Below, one piece after another: positions 10,723 to 21,517 of a stretch of DNA of 64,000 nt (position 1 is its first letter; each line of letters begins with the position of its first letter). The position numbers and the translations under genes were made by a program. Where the stretch lies: NCBI GenBank assembly GCA_029204225.1, contig CM055094.1, forward strand, positions 67,106,536 to 67,170,535. Direction: 5' to 3'. The notes beneath the pieces are model-generated. The model searched no databases and had not been told where the DNA came from. It was given only the letters and a program-made list of their open reading frames with translations. Source of the stretch: Diphasiastrum complanatum (lineage: Eukaryota > Streptophyta > Lycopodiopsida > Lycopodiales > Lycopodiaceae).

Positions 10723-10731
10723 TTATATATA
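10723..10731 (-). promoter_or_regulatory. TATA box candidate for the H3-like gene
   Basis: The minus strand reads TATATATAAG about 310 bp upstream of the H3-like ATG at 10413. The region between is AT-rich with repeated GCGCTCGA motifs and no ORF, as for a 5' UTR. Upstream (10740-10985) lies a block with several CACGTG-type G-boxes. Confidence 0.4.
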
Positions 10732-11339
10732 CGAAATTTTTGCACGTGTGAAAAGACGGCCGAAACACATGTCGTCAGATGATTAATTCACGTTGGAATG
10801 TCCGTACTGACAAGTATGAGCCAATTATGAGGCCACATGGGCTGAGACACGTGCGCGAATCCCTAATCGACGTGTGTCATTCTCTCACGTGACAGATGTC
10901 AGATCAATCATTCTAGGTACGACGTATTTAATTTCGCTAATCACAAGTCGACAGTCCTCCACACGTGCAAAATTTTTTTTATAAATATGTCTTTTTTGGC
11001 TTGGATTTTCACGCAAATTCACGATTGCTTTGCCGGATATCGATTTCAAACGTGTCGCTTGCTCTCATTACATCTCGTTGGCTATTATGTGCCTGGATCC
11101 GATATCATCCGGTATCGCATTCGAGCGTGACTCGCAACCCTTTTCTTTTCTGCTCGTTGTCCTTGCGCTCGAATCCGATACTCCAACTTCAAATATCTCT
11201 CTCGAGCGCACGTTGATTTGACGTGCTTGTCGGACCTGGGGTTTGCGCCTAAGAGCGATATTTGGAATTTCAGTTCTGTTATTTTTGTTTGAAATGTCTA
11301 ATTTTGAATCCAGTTTGCTTTCTTTTCTTAATGAATTTT
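10731..11339 (+). repeat. Promoter-like tandem block, copy 1
   Basis: The block begins near CACGTGTGAAAAGACGGCCG (10743). It has multiple CACGTG/ACGTGT elements, a TATA-like TATAAATATG (10980), a pyrimidine-rich leader and an ATG at 11294 (MSNFESSLLSF). The same order recurs 609 bp downstream with roughly 80% identity by eye. The leader carries many TTCGAGCGC / GCGCTCGAA motifs. Confidence 0.7.
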
Positions 11340-11948
11340 CGCAAATTTTCACACGTGTGAAAAGAGGCCGAGACACGTGTCGTCAGATGACTAGACCACG
11401 TGGAAATTCCATACTAATAATGATGACCCAAGTATGGGGACACGTGGGCTGAGACATGTGCACAAATCCCTTATCGACGCGTGTCATTCTCGCACGTGAC
11501 AGATGTCAGATCAATCATTCAAGATACGGTGTATTTATTTTGGCCAATCACATGTTGACACATGTTCCTTCGCCACTCCTCCACACATGCAAATTTTTTT
11601 ATATAAATAGGCCTTTTTCGGCTCGAATTTTCATGCAAATTTACGATTGCTTTGCCGGATATCGATTTCAAGCGCGCGACTTGCTCTCATTACGTCTCGT
11701 TGACTATTATGCGTTTGGATCCGAACTACATCCTCCGGTATCGCATTCAAGCGCGTTTCGTATCCCTTTTCTTTCCTGCTCATTGTTCTTGCGCTCGGAT
11801 CCGATACTCCAGCTTCCAATATCTCTCTCGGGCGCACGTTGCCTTGACGTGCTTGTCTGACCTAGGGTTTGCGCCTGAGAGCGATATTTGAAACTTCAGT
11901 TCTATTATTTTTGTTTAAAATGTCTAATTTTGAATCCAGTTTGCTTTC
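11340..11948 (+). repeat. Promoter-like tandem block, copy 2
   Basis: Second copy of the preceding block: CACGTGTGAAAAGAGGCCG at 11352, TATA at about 11600 (ATATAAATAGG), the same leader landmarks (TTTGCCGGATATCGATTTCA at 11652), and ATG at 11920. The period is 607-624 bp at different landmarks. This looks like a tandem duplication of a promoter, leader and first codons rather than two LTRs, because no internal element sequence separates them. Confidence 0.7.
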
Positions 11949-12033
11949 TTTTTTTAATGAATTTGGTATTACTGATAGGTTGGACTATTTCAAATCTCTT
12001 TTTTCTCTTTTTCTTTTTTTCTACCTTCTATAA
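11920..12033 (+). CDS. Short ORF following the duplicated promoter, unrecognised
   Basis: MSNFESSLLSFFNEFGITDR continues to a stop at 12031 (37 codons). It may be a first exon: a plausible acceptor (TTATTCAG) at about 12108 is followed by an open stretch from 12115 (MIHYQDLVALDKHIY, then KLDRMFTKLHNDFKSVDEC). A frame at 12293-12530 continues Ser/Asp-rich (FIDTSVNLNDCSDFDPAQN). I recognise no family. Stops between the pieces suggest a decayed gene. Confidence 0.3.
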   Translation: MSNFESSLLSFFNEFGITDRLDYFKSLFSLFLFFYLL

Positions 12034-12292
12034 CTAAGGGCCCTGGAGTGGAGGCATAATCTGGGATATATCTCAGATTTAAGTCCCTGCTCAATACTCT
12101 ATTATTCAGGTCTCAGAATAAAGACATGATTCATTATCAGGACCTGGTGGCACTCGACAAGCATATCTACAAAGCTAAGCTTGACAGAATGTTTACCAAG
12201 TTACATAATGATTTCAAGTCTGTAGATGAGTGCCCAATTCATAATAAAAATGTAGATTTGTTGATTTTCAGTCCACTTTTATTTTTTTCCTT

Positions 12293-12530
12293 TTGTTAAA
12301 TATTTCTGACGATTCGGACTCTGTGCCCTCCACTTCTGAAGCAGCTTCTTCTAGTGGTACAAAATCTGAAAAGTCAAAGATTGTAGATATAGAAAAAAAA
12401 TTTATTGACACGAGTGTTAATTTAAATGATTGTTCTGATTTTGATCCTGCTCAAAATAGAGCTACTTTTATAGGCCCTAGAATACCCACTACCCTTTCTC
12501 CTTCTGATAAATCTTTGATCACTTTGTGTT
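12293..12530 (+). pseudogene. Ser/Asp-rich coding remnant downstream of the short ORF
   Basis: The open frame reads LNISDDSDSVPSTSEAASSS, then EKKFIDTSVNLNDCSD and NRATFIGPRIPTTLSP. The composition is like a real protein linker plus a short ordered stretch. Past 12530 the frame enters a GC-rich GGCGCC cluster and becomes Arg-rich nonsense. I do not recognise a family. It could be the same gene as the ORF at 11920. Confidence 0.3.
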
Positions 12531-12549
12531 GTAAAGCTTCCTTTTACAA

Positions 12550-12690
12550 GCTTTACTTTCGGCGCCATCGGCTTCAGCTATGTCCCCGGCGCCAGCAGCG
12601 CCCCTGCTGCTCCCGCCGAAAACGGCGCCGGCGCCGCTCTCGGCGCCACTGTGACCAGAATCCAGCCGGCGCCAAGTTCCTATGGCTGAA
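12550..12690. repeat. GC-rich GGCGCC palindrome cluster
   Basis: Seven GGCGCC sites lie within about 130 bp in an otherwise AT-rich window. Both strands give long but low-complexity frames (Ala/Gly on minus, Arg on plus), so I do not call a gene. Confidence 0.6.
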
Positions 12691-12769
12691 ATTCTTTGAT
12701 CGGTTCTAGCGGAGTCCAGAGAGCTCAGATCGATGTGCAACCACCTCACACGATCTAGGCATGATTAAA

Positions 12770-13140
12770 GGAAGCCTGGGGATCAGTAAAATCTAGAGAG
12801 AGAAAATGGCTTTCTAGAAAGAGAAAATCCTAGAGAGAGAAAAACGTGCTTTACCAGCTTGGGTAGAGTGCTTGGTATGAGGGGGGTGCCGAATCACACC
12901 AATACTATAGGGGAGTGCGGGTTGCAACTCAGGGCGAGCTCCAACCAAGTCTCAGCCTCCCTTGCTGGAATGTTGTCATGGCTCTCGCCTTGGCATGCTA
13001 GCCCCCCGGAGACTAGGGTCGGTCACACACTTGAAATGTAACCTTCTCAGATTTATCAATAAAGTGGGATTTTTCTCAAACTGACTCTGATTACCTTCTG
13101 GATTTTAGTGTTCGGTAAAAGCGCCAGTTGTAAGGCCGCT
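12770..13140. other. Probable decayed LTR or gene 3' end, no ORF
   Basis: The segment has AGAGAGAGAAAATGGCTTTC-like purine runs, then a GC-richer stretch with CGGAATCACACC-type sequence, and a poly(A)-signal-like ATCAATAAAGTGGG at 13056. The structure resembles LTR R/U5 material, but no matching copy is in the window. Confidence 0.25.
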
Positions 13141-13169
13141 TTCAAAATTTTTAACTTGGCACATAGCTG

Positions 13170-13760
13170 AGGGTCGTATCTCGGGACGCCAGCGGTATGC
13201 CATCGGGACCATTCCGTCCGTGGCGCCAGCGGTATGCTGTCGGGACCATTTGGTCTAGGAACTGGTTGTTTTCATATCTGTCGCGACTTGTGGTTCTGAG
13301 TGTTCATTGCATGAACGTGAATGGGTTAAGCTCTTGGGGAACGGGCTCTAACCTGTCGGCTGAGTTGGATGGCTTGCTTGGGTGGATGTTACCTATTTAT
13401 GGCTGTCCAGTCTGGCGTGGCACCAGGTTGGCTTCCAGCGCTCGTGACGAAGCTTTCAGTTGGTTAAGTCTGATGTAAGTCAGAACGCTTGCTTGGAATG
13501 GATGTTACTCGTTTGTAACGAAGCTTCGAGTTGGTTAAGTTTGCTGTATGTCGGGCGGCTTGCTTGGAGGGAAGTCACCCACATCGGGACCCCCGATCTG
13601 GCATGGCGCCAGGTTGGATCTCAATGTTGGTTTTCGGAACTTCAAGTTGGTTAAGTCTGATCGTTGTTGGCGAGTTGGCTGCTTGTATGTCAAGTGGGTT
13701 TGGATGGCAAGAGTTGAAGGCTGGGAAGCTAAGTCGTGGTTCCCGGCTCCCTTTGGGATG
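13170..13760. repeat. Degenerate GC-richer tandem repeats
   Basis: Two ~38-bp units (GCCAGCGGTATG-C/T-C/T-ATCGGGACCATT) lie at 13187-13252. They are followed by three to four diverged longer units sharing GGCTTGCTTGG, GTTGGTTAAGT and TGGCGCCAGGTTGG. ORFs across it are incidental. Confidence 0.45.
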
Positions 13761-13799
13761 CCTGCGCTACACTTTGCCTACTTATATTATAGATTATAA

Positions 13800-14136
13800 T
13801 TCCTTTTTGACAATATCGGATATATCGGATCTTTTTGTCTTCATTGAAACTGAGACTCTTTGCATTTTGGGCAAAGAGCTTGATGAAGTTTTGGATATAA
13901 TTGATTTTGATGCTGATGATCTTCTCCCTGGTGTTGACAATGTACATAATGATAAGTTTTATTCAAAGAAAGATTGCTTGAAAATGGTTGTGGAGGAAAT
14001 TCGCAACAAAGAAGATGATCTACCTTTTGAGGAGGAGTTTCTAAGAATCCAAAGTCAACTTGGTTTTCCACAGCCAACTATCTATTCACCAACTATCCAA
14101 AGTCAACTTGGTTTTCCACAGCCAACTGTCTATTGA
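13800..14136 (+). pseudogene. Unrecognised acidic coding fragment with a 48-bp tandem repeat
   Basis: The frame from about 13800 reads LGKELDEVLDIIDFDADDLL, then KKDCLKMVVEEIRNKEDD, and ends with a duplicated 16-residue unit (IQSQLGFPQPTIYSPT, then IQSQLGFPQPTVY, stop 14134). The DNA repeat unit is 48 bp (14047-14094 and 14095 onward). It has protein-like composition but I know no family. It lies upstream of, and on the same strand as, the ORF at 14281-14722 and might be an earlier exon of the same gene. Confidence 0.35.
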
Positions 14137-14280
14137 CATCGAAAGGTGGACATAATATTGATGGAGAGACAGTAATCAGAGAAGAAAAAGCCAAATGCAT
14201 AAGTTTTTGTCTCTTATCAAGTACTAGTAGATTTGTTATGTCAGATTATATACTGGAGCTTACTTTGTTTTTTATCATTT

Positions 14281-14722
14281 CAGGAAACAATTTTTCTTGA
14301 TGATTTTGTAATTCGTCGAGGAGGGCAGAGACCTTTTGCGAGAGAATTTTCAAGAGATCATGCACTCAGGGCACTATCTAAAGTCCTTCAAGAATAATGA
14401 GATAAGTGTTGTCCATTCAAAGTTTCATCAACATGGTGAAACTATGATTATGGCAATCAAGGCACTGTCTCATTTTCTTGGAGGACATAATTTTAATAAG
14501 GTGCATAGAATAATTTTTGTAAACAAAACTATTGCGGTTAAAATTTTAGGATATGGACCAGTGAATTCCATGCTCAGATCATCTCATTTTGCAGTGTATG
14601 TTGCTTACGTTGATCTGAGTAAGCATGAAAACTATGAGCTATTGGATCCATACGAAAGAAGAAAATTGTTGCATGATTCTAAGTTGCAACTTTCATTGAA
14701 AACAAATATCGGAAGCAGATAA
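14281..14722 (+). pseudogene. Unclassified coding fragment whose C-terminus resembles the ORF B C-terminus
   Basis: After a possible acceptor at 14283 (TTTCAG), the frame reads FLDDFVIRRGGQRPFAREFS. A frameshift and stops near 14395 are followed by an open frame: KFHQHGETMIMAIKALSHFL, then VAYVDLSKHENYELLDPYER, RKLLHDSKL, stop at 14720. The final part resembles FIELSGNKDNAHLLDAY, then RELLYDST, at the C-terminus of the minus-strand transposase-like ORF at 19.08-18.97 kb. The fragment converges on the 3' end of ORF A copy 1. Confidence 0.4.
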
Positions 14723-14869
14723 GATACTGCTGAATTGTACTTTGTAAATATTATATTTAATATACAAAATTTTATTGTGTGTCTATAGCCCACTGGCTTG
14801 AATAAATTTGCATGCTTTTTAAATTTTTTTATAATCCGTCGATTTTGTATTATGACGAATTTGGATTCT

Positions 14870-15955
14870 TTAGTAAAACCATTGGAAAAGTTGCAGTATA
14901 TAGCTGTTTTTTGTGCTAGTCCCGCCATGTTGTGTACTTTTATAAAATGCCGCTCTTGCTTGCCAATGAGATTTTTCCATTCCTTGCGATGACCATATGC
15001 TAAGACTTCCACTATTTCTTGCAAAGAATGTCAAATGATGTCGTAATATGTGCTGCATGTCATAAAAACATAATCTAAATCAGTACCAAAAGTATCTAAT
15101 TTAATTGCACATATTTGTCTATCGTAGTGTAAAATCAAAATCTTACAATATAATGTGTTATATGATCAACACCCCTACTGCATCCACAAATTCATTGGTT
15201 GTTTTCTATATCATTTGAACATCAGTATTTGAAAATTTATCTTTTCTCAAGTATTTCACCATGTTGTCTAACTCTTTCCAAACTTCTACTTTGAGTATAC
15301 GAGTAGAGCCTTCTTCTTCAAAATCTTGAGTTGCTGCAATAATTTCTTTTCAAACCGTGTATTGAACCTTAGATTGTTTGCCAGAATAATTTGATAAAGA
15401 TCTTCGAGCTTTAGATCCTCCAATGCTCGGCTTGTATGGAATATTATCTGTTTTACCTGATAACTTGTCATCTTTTTTAATTTTAACGTGGCCTTTATGT
15501 AAGCCTACTTTGGACAACACATCCTCTAACTTGGAAATAGCTTCCTTTGCAGAGGCCTCTGGCTCGGAATTCCATGCAAACAAGATGTGAAGATATATTA
15601 TTTTTTCTATAATATGCACCTCCGCATGCAATGTACATATATGAACATTTCGTAGAGGAATCGGTAGTACAGGTTTCCAATTAGGATCTTCTCGATCTCT
15701 TGATATCCATGTACTCCTTGTCATATCTTTTGTTGTTTTCATGCAGTACAAACAAGGGTGTTTAGAGTTAGCGCCATAAGATACATTGAACATACATTTT
15801 AATGTCTTCAGATCTTCTGCTAAATGTCATTCAATGTTGAAAGTGCCAATTCCAGGAATATTGAGTGGAACTCCCTCCATGTGATTTTTAATGGTGGTAG
15901 GATATGATGTTCTATTAAATATCCATGAGAGAATGTTATGGTCTTCTTTCAGCAC
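14870..15955 (-). pseudogene. ORF A copy 1, C-terminal region
   Basis: Exon sequence from 15955 reads VLKEDHNILSWIFNRTSYP, then GVPLNIPGIGTFNIE, a stop, and MFNVSYGANSKHPCLYCM (CX2C). It continues with WKPVLPIPLRNVHICTLHA, EKIIYLHILFAWN, and a KPSIGGSKARRSLS segment. After stops at about 15350 and 15210 it ends with WSSQGMEKSHWQARAAFYK (about 15010-14950). The paired Cys and the conserved His suggest metal or nucleic-acid binding. No DDE triad can be placed with confidence. It is interrupted by at least four stops. Confidence 0.55.
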
Positions 15956-16072
15956 CTATAAGAGAATACAAAAACGTGATTAGCCTCATAATATTAACAC
16001 AGAGAAGATTTTAGATATGAAATCCATATTCAAATAATTATCCCTATTTATTATGCAAAGGAACTACTATAC
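15956..16072 (-). other. Intron of ORF A copy 1
   Basis: Minus-strand donor CAG|GTATAG and acceptor TTATAG|GTGCTG bracket 117 bp with stops in all frames. Removing it joins WWLATFQ to VLKEDHN in frame. This is a spliceosomal-type intron inferred from the consensus sites and frame continuity. Confidence 0.55.
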
Positions 16073-17536
16073 CTGAAATGTTGCCAACCACCAAATATCA
16101 TTTTTAGATTGAACACTAAAATTGAGGCCTTCGGAGTCTTCTGAATTTGAAAGTGCTCCATTCATGATCGTGAGACTGACTCTTTCCATTTTTTGTCCTT
16201 TTCTAATTTCAGACTCATCTAACTTGAGAACAACTATTAACTTGTTATTGACATTCTCATTTGTAATACCGTACAGATTTATGATGAATGTTAATAACTG
16301 ATTAATGTCAATAAATAAATTGTTGGAATTGTTATATGCTAGACTTTCTCCTTTCGAGCAACACACTTCATTGATATGAGATGGATTACCAACTATTGTC
16401 TATATACCATGGTTTAACATGTCTCTTGTTTTTAAAGATGAAATGGTCGTGGGATTGGAAACTTTTTGATATTTACCTATGCAAATGCCTCCTTTATCAT
16501 CTTAAACATTGTTGCATATGCTTCCCTACTGATGCTAGAAAAGTCACATGCCCCTTGAAGCAATGTAGTGTCTAATATTTTTCCAACTTCATCCATAATG
16601 CTATCAGTAACTGAAGTCTTAATCTTTTTCATTTTGTTATTATTTAACATTGATTTCATAGATTTAGACGTCAAGTAGAGCCTAGTGAGTTTCCAATTGA
16701 AATCTCATCGGCCAAATGGTCTTCAACAACCAATCTTGATCTGCATAATGTTCATGATCAAACATAATGTTCATGAAAATGTCAGTAGAAATTAGGACAC
16801 TCATAGTATTCACAGCAGTATATAATAAGCAAATCAACAGAAAGTTGAAATGAATAAATAACAGTGATTATGAATAAATCAAAAAGTTCAAGCAATTTTC
16901 AGTACCAAATAAGCTACAACTTACTTGAATGCACGAATTTCTTTTTCTATGACCTCCTCTGGATGATAGATCACATATATCATTGTTTACCAGTCTTTTT
17001 CTCTTGTTGCTTCGGACCTTTCTGTTGAGCACATCCATATCTTTAACAAGAGACAAATATGAGATACACATGGATTGAAATGCAATTTTTATCTCATCAT
17101 TACTAGTTGCATAATGATGCAAAGAAGATTTCAACCTTTGGATATCCTCCTTGAGCATCTCATTTTCATCCAAACAAGTTTTCATCTTTGTAGATTTTTC
17201 TTCGCACTCCTTTTATATTTTCCTTGATTCCTCTTCCATATAATGTATTTTTTGCATTGAATGTGCATCAAATTCTCACAGTAACCCAAAAGGCCATTTT
17301 TACCATGACACATAGATTATTACCTGACTCACTGAATGAAAATCTGGATGTTGCAATGAACATGGATCAATAGGATACAATGTTCCTAATGACCATAAAT
17401 CTACATGTTTTAGATTTTTCACCTTGTATTGGACCATATTAGAAGTTGACAATTTGGGTTGCTTTGAATTTCTCATCCTGAGCGAAGCATATTCTAGTGA
17501 CAGATCCACATGAAGATGATAAAGCTTTGTCATCAA
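16073..17536 (-). pseudogene. ORF A copy 1, N-terminal and central region
   Basis: The start MTKLYHLHVDLSLEYAS (17536) is followed by a coiled-coil segment (CLDENEMLKEDIQRLKSSLH, 17185-16920) with a basic patch (RSNKRKRL). After an intron with acceptor ATGCAG (about 16759) the region reads VVEDHLADEISIGNS and IKTSVTDSIMDEVGKILDTT, then FIDINQLLTFIIN and VVLKLDESEIRKGQKME. Exon order and wording match copy 2 at 24376-25660 on the plus strand. Single-base stops break the frame. Confidence 0.5.
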
Positions 17537-17885
17537 TACAGTAGTATAGTAACAAACAACAAAATGACAATAACAAAGCTGGAGATGGCACTAACGACTC
17601 TACTGGAGATAGAGATGGCGTAGGCTTTTTTCAGAAATGTCACTCCTGATTCAAATTTTTGAGTGTTCCCAACTATTGAGAGGAAATATTTCAGCATTTT
17701 GAAAAATTATATTTTAACTGTGGTTAAACACCAGTGAAGTTTGATGTGACTAAACTAAGGTGCATTCATTTACATGGAAAGTAGTGCCGGCAGATGCATA
17801 AAAAAGTTAGAAAATGATATTATAATTACTTTATAGTTATTTTTCTCTCTCCTACATGGCATTTCTTATAGGGCCCTACGGTTCA

Positions 17886-18240
17886 CGAATGATTCGCGAA
17901 TCGTTTGTGCTTCGAGTCAAAGACACATTGACTGTCGCGAATTGTTCTCATTCGACCTTCGTGTCTTGTTCGTGCCGCGACAAAGTTGCAGGAGTTCACC
18001 ATTTCTGACAGTTTTCAAACTTGATCAATTCCAATTTTTGATTTCACATATTGGATTTGGCCAATTTTTGGTGAAGAAACGAAATGTTTCTAACTACAAA
18101 GCCTTGCTAGCTTTCAGCCAAAGGGACGCAAACTCGAAAGTCGAACAGACGAAGACGAACGGTTTGCGAACTCGAAAGATTCACGAACGAGAATCTTTTG
18201 CGGTCCTTTCATGTTTTGAAAGACTTGATTTTTTAGCATG
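17886..18240. other. Spacer rich in TTCGCGAAT and ACGAA motifs
   Basis: There is no credible gene; the 99-aa plus-strand frame has no recognisable domain. Short TTCACGAATGATTCGCGAAT-type near-palindromes cluster near 17880-17945, directly outside the ORF A copy 1 end. Confidence 0.3.
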
Positions 18241-18284
18241 AGAATTCATGAGGTGTTATTTGATTCATAGATACTCTTTAATTA

Positions 18285-18554
18285 ATCCCAAGCCTCTTTT
18301 GATGAGGCACAAGAAGACACCTCCTTCAAGAGGTCATTGCATACATTCAACTTTATGCAATGTAGAGCTAATCTTGCTCTCTTCTTGTATTTGGTTTGTT
18401 CTTGGGCAGCTTGAGGCTCTTCATCAACTCCTAGAACTATGTCAAAGAGGTCATGGATCACTAGGAGTGATTCCATCCTCACTTTCCAAATGGAATAATT
18501 TGTGGAAGTGAGTCTCTCACTTGATTCCAACAAATAACCACCCATGGATGACAT
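18285..18554 (-). pseudogene. Copia gag N-terminal fragment
   Basis: The translation shows LTSTNYSIWKVRMESLL, then VDEEPQAAQEQTKYKKRAR and SSCASSKEAWD, the classic N-terminal gag pattern of plant copia elements (xNYxxWKxxM, then A-W). It is truncated after about 90 residues with no knuckle, LTR or pol next to it. Confidence 0.8.
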
Positions 18555-18667
18555 TGTAGAATGAATACTCTTCTAAAATCACAAAGATTTATGAAGTTTA
18601 AAGATCTATGAAAGGCCTAAAGCTACAAGATTTGCCTATAGCCTTGTCTCTATCAAACTAGCACACA

Positions 18668-18960
18668 AGCTTGAATTTTGGTCATCACAAGGGATGGAGA
18701 AGTCACATTGGCAAGCACGGGCAACATTTTATCGAAATACACAGCAAACGAATGAAAAATGAAACTATATTTGCCAATTATTTCACTGGTTCTACTGTAG
18801 AGTTCAAATTCGACAGATCACAAAATCTTCAAATTATGACAAATTCAGAAAAGCTTGCAAATTTATTGAGCAACATAGAAACTAAAAATTTAGAGATACA
18901 AAGTTGCTACAAATGTAAATTGTATTCACAAGTTTCAATATATACAAATCATCATTCAGA
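18668..18960 (+). pseudogene. ORF A C-terminal fragment, second copy
   Basis: From 18670 the plus strand reads WSSQGMEKSHWQARATFYR, close to WSSQGMEKSHWQARAAFYK in copy 1 (15.0 kb, minus). DNA identity stays high for about 150 bp, after which frames break. Upstream similarity stops at once. It converges with the 3' end of the ORF B pseudogene, mirroring the arrangement at 14.7 kb. Confidence 0.6.
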
Positions 18961-18964
18961 GGTA

Positions 18965-21517
18965 TCTGATTCATCCTCTTGTCCAATTGTTGTGCTATCA
19001 TACAGTAATTCTCTACTTGCATATGCATCCAGAAGATGCGCATTGTCCTTGTTACCACTCAATTCTATAAACACAATGACATTTGTTTTGGGACTTTGAC
19101 CTGAAAAAGAGTAATCTTTTTTGGTGTTTTTTAAGGTCCTAGCTTTAGGCCAAAATCATGGATTTTTTTGATAAATCTTTGAATTTTGTTTTTAAAAAAG
19201 CCAAAAAATGCTTATTTTCCAAAAAAAAGCATTTGTTGAATTGGTGCGCAACCAATGGACACGTAGTACTTTTATTTGATTGCTATTTTGAATAAAACCA
19301 AGTACTTTGGCAATCCAAAATGGATGTCTTTCATTGTTTTCTGAAGCTAGAAGTGCAACCAACAAGGCTTCCAATTTGAATTTCATTCAAATCACTGCGC
19401 CATTTCATTTTTGCAGCTTTTACACTTTGCCTATTCTTCCTTGAGCCCACATGAATTTCATGTTCCTCACCTTGCACAAGCTCCAAGAAATCATTATCTC
19501 AAGAAAGATCTGAAGGTTCGCCAATTGTAGTTGATGTTCCTAATTTATGAGACCAATGAAATTCTTCAGTTGTTGATGTATGTTCGAGATTGAGCAAACT
19601 GATTTTGTGTTCCTCAAAAAAGTCCATCCACCAATGCTGATCAAACTCATCAAAAAAATGATAAGTTGCTTGAATACTTGATTCCAAAAAATTTAATGAG
19701 GCAAATGGATCAATCTCACGATATTCTCTTTGCATCTTTTGTTCTTCTAGCAAGGACTTTAAGGGAGACAACACAGCAAGCTTGATTTGAGTCGATGGAA
19801 TGTTAAGCAAAAATCGAACTCCTTCAAGAAATAGCCATGAAACTGAATTTGAAAATAGTTTGCCCCATAATAATATAATGTCTGATTCGTTACATTTGAT
19901 TTTAAACTGGTGCTGAAAGCTAATATCATTAATATTAGCTATGCATCACTCTGTTTCGTTGGACGCCTTAACATAATCACGAAAATTATATGTGTGTCTG
20001 ATTAATGACACGTTTGGTTTGGCACATACAATTTTTCAACAATGCTTTGAAAAACTGGTAAAGAAAATGCTTTATTGTGTCTCAACCTCTTTAAAAATCA
20101 TTTGATCAATTTGATCGTGGGTATGTCCTACCAATAAAAATCCTATTTTTACTTTTTTGAAAAAAAATTCTCCACTAGCATGGACAAGTATGCCAAAACA
20201 GTTTGGTTTTTATTTTCCCTAGCAGTGTTGTCAAGCTACAAATAAAGTATTTCTAGAAGATTTTCACCAAATTTGCAAATTTTCTTATGTACAATGGTGA
20301 TCGTCAAATTTGGATCATTTCAAATATTGGGATAATTAAAAAAGACCTTTGACTCCAAAGTGTCATTGAACACAAGTGCTCCAACGAGATGAACCTGAAT
20401 AAAATCTACCTCATTCAAATTTTTGGGCACTCTGACAAAATGAGGCAACATTGTTTTCTTCTGATCCATGCCATCAATAACAAGGCCCAAATATTTTTGT
20501 GGACATTCCAAACATTTCTTTTGATGCTTGGCCAACTTTTGTCTTTCAACTATTTGTTGATCTCTGTGCAGATGAAGAGCTTTTGCAACATCCACTGAAA
20601 ATACAATGATTCACTTATTTAATAGAATAAAGATCATATCATAATGGTATACAAAAGATTACAACATAACTTTTTTCAAAACAGAAAGTATTAAAATGAA
20701 TGACAAATTTGATGTTCCATTCGTGATTTTTTGAGAATCTTTACCAGTCCATTATCTCTTTTCTAAATTCTAAGAAAATATGAGTAACTGAAATAGGGAA
20801 CATTTTTTGTTTTGGCAAATTCTTTGCACATCAAAAATATTTCTAATTTTGTAAAACTATCCGTCAAGTGAAAATATAAGGAATTAGACAATTTCTCTTT
20901 GTGCACATCTATGAAATGCTTTAGCCAAGCAGTTGCATTTAAAGCATCTGGAGAAACAGTTCGACCCTGTAAGGATCCCCGTAATGTTGGGTCTTTCTGA
21001 AGTCGTGCATGCATTTGTTGAAGCCATGAGTTTCCGATTGCGACAAACCTCCAAGGCATGTAAAACATACGAAAATGACTTTTTGTCCGGCCTCACTGTT
21101 GTACACAAATAATAATTTCTCTATCCTTACTTCGTAAAAGAAGTTTGATCTTAATTCTTCAATTTCTCTGATATTCAACTTTTGCAAACAACAGGATGAG
21201 CAGCAAATAATATTCCGTACCTTTCGAATCTCAGATTTTGTAATCAATTGTTTTTGACGATTCGTTAAATCAGATGAGGATCTCAAGTCTCTCTTGTATT
21301 TTCCTTTTTGTTTGGAGTCTGATCTATAAATTGAACCTGTGACACTAGTAGGTGCTTGAATTGGTTGAGAAGGTGTTAGAATTTCATGACTCGGAATTCT
21401 GGCTCCAACCTCAGGATGTTCTGGACCCTCAGAAGGCTCTAAATTTTCAACAAATCTAGCCCTTTTAGATTTAGCACGTTCAGCAAAAGGGATGGACTTA
21501 TGGCGATGTATAGCCAT
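18965..21517 (-). pseudogene. DGMDQ-type DDE-transposase-like gene (ORF B), decayed
   Basis: Segments in order on the minus strand: a basic N-terminus (MAIHRHKSIPFAERAKSKRAR); a Cys pair followed by LNIREIEELRSNFF; FTCLGGLSQSETHGFNKCM; a helical region (FHLTDSFTKLEIFLMCKEFA, about 20.87 kb); then YLGLVIDGMDQKKTMLPHF (about 20.48 kb). NDPNLTITIVHKKI and LDNTARENKNQTVLAYLSML follow, then after a frameshift KIGFLLVGHTHDQIDQM (about 20.1 kb). DGMDQ, LDN and GHTHDQID are the conserved acidic/polar motifs I associate with an unnamed eukaryotic DDE-like family. A C-terminal FWIAKVLGF segment and a last exon after an acceptor at 19.1 kb (FIELSGNKDNAHLLDAY) complete it. It has multiple stops and frameshifts. 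Confidence 0.65.

Larger units (their letters stand above)
14735..17885 (-). mobile_element. Unclassified DNA-transposon-like element, ORF A copy 1
   Basis: The minus strand from about 17885 to 14735 carries a multi-exon, decayed gene. The first ~1.8 kb is repeated in opposite orientation at 24066-25660. The outer end (CTTATAGGGCCC near 17877) matches the start of the other copy (GGGCCC at 24068, then CCTATAAGAAATGCC), so this is a repeated mobile unit with a defined end. I cannot assign a superfamily. The protein pattern (HICTLHA, then WSSQGMEKSHWQARA) recalls unnamed transposon-like proteins in non-seed plants and other eukaryotes; that is recollection, not a search. Confidence 0.55.

Noticed and set aside
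10731-11948. The two 609-bp blocks as the LTR pair of one element.
   Set aside because: They are directly adjacent, with no internal region, PBS or polypurine tract between them.
12519-12749. A Gly/Ala-rich 76-codon minus-strand ORF.
   Set aside because: It follows from the GGCGCC cluster; it is low complexity and lacks gene context.
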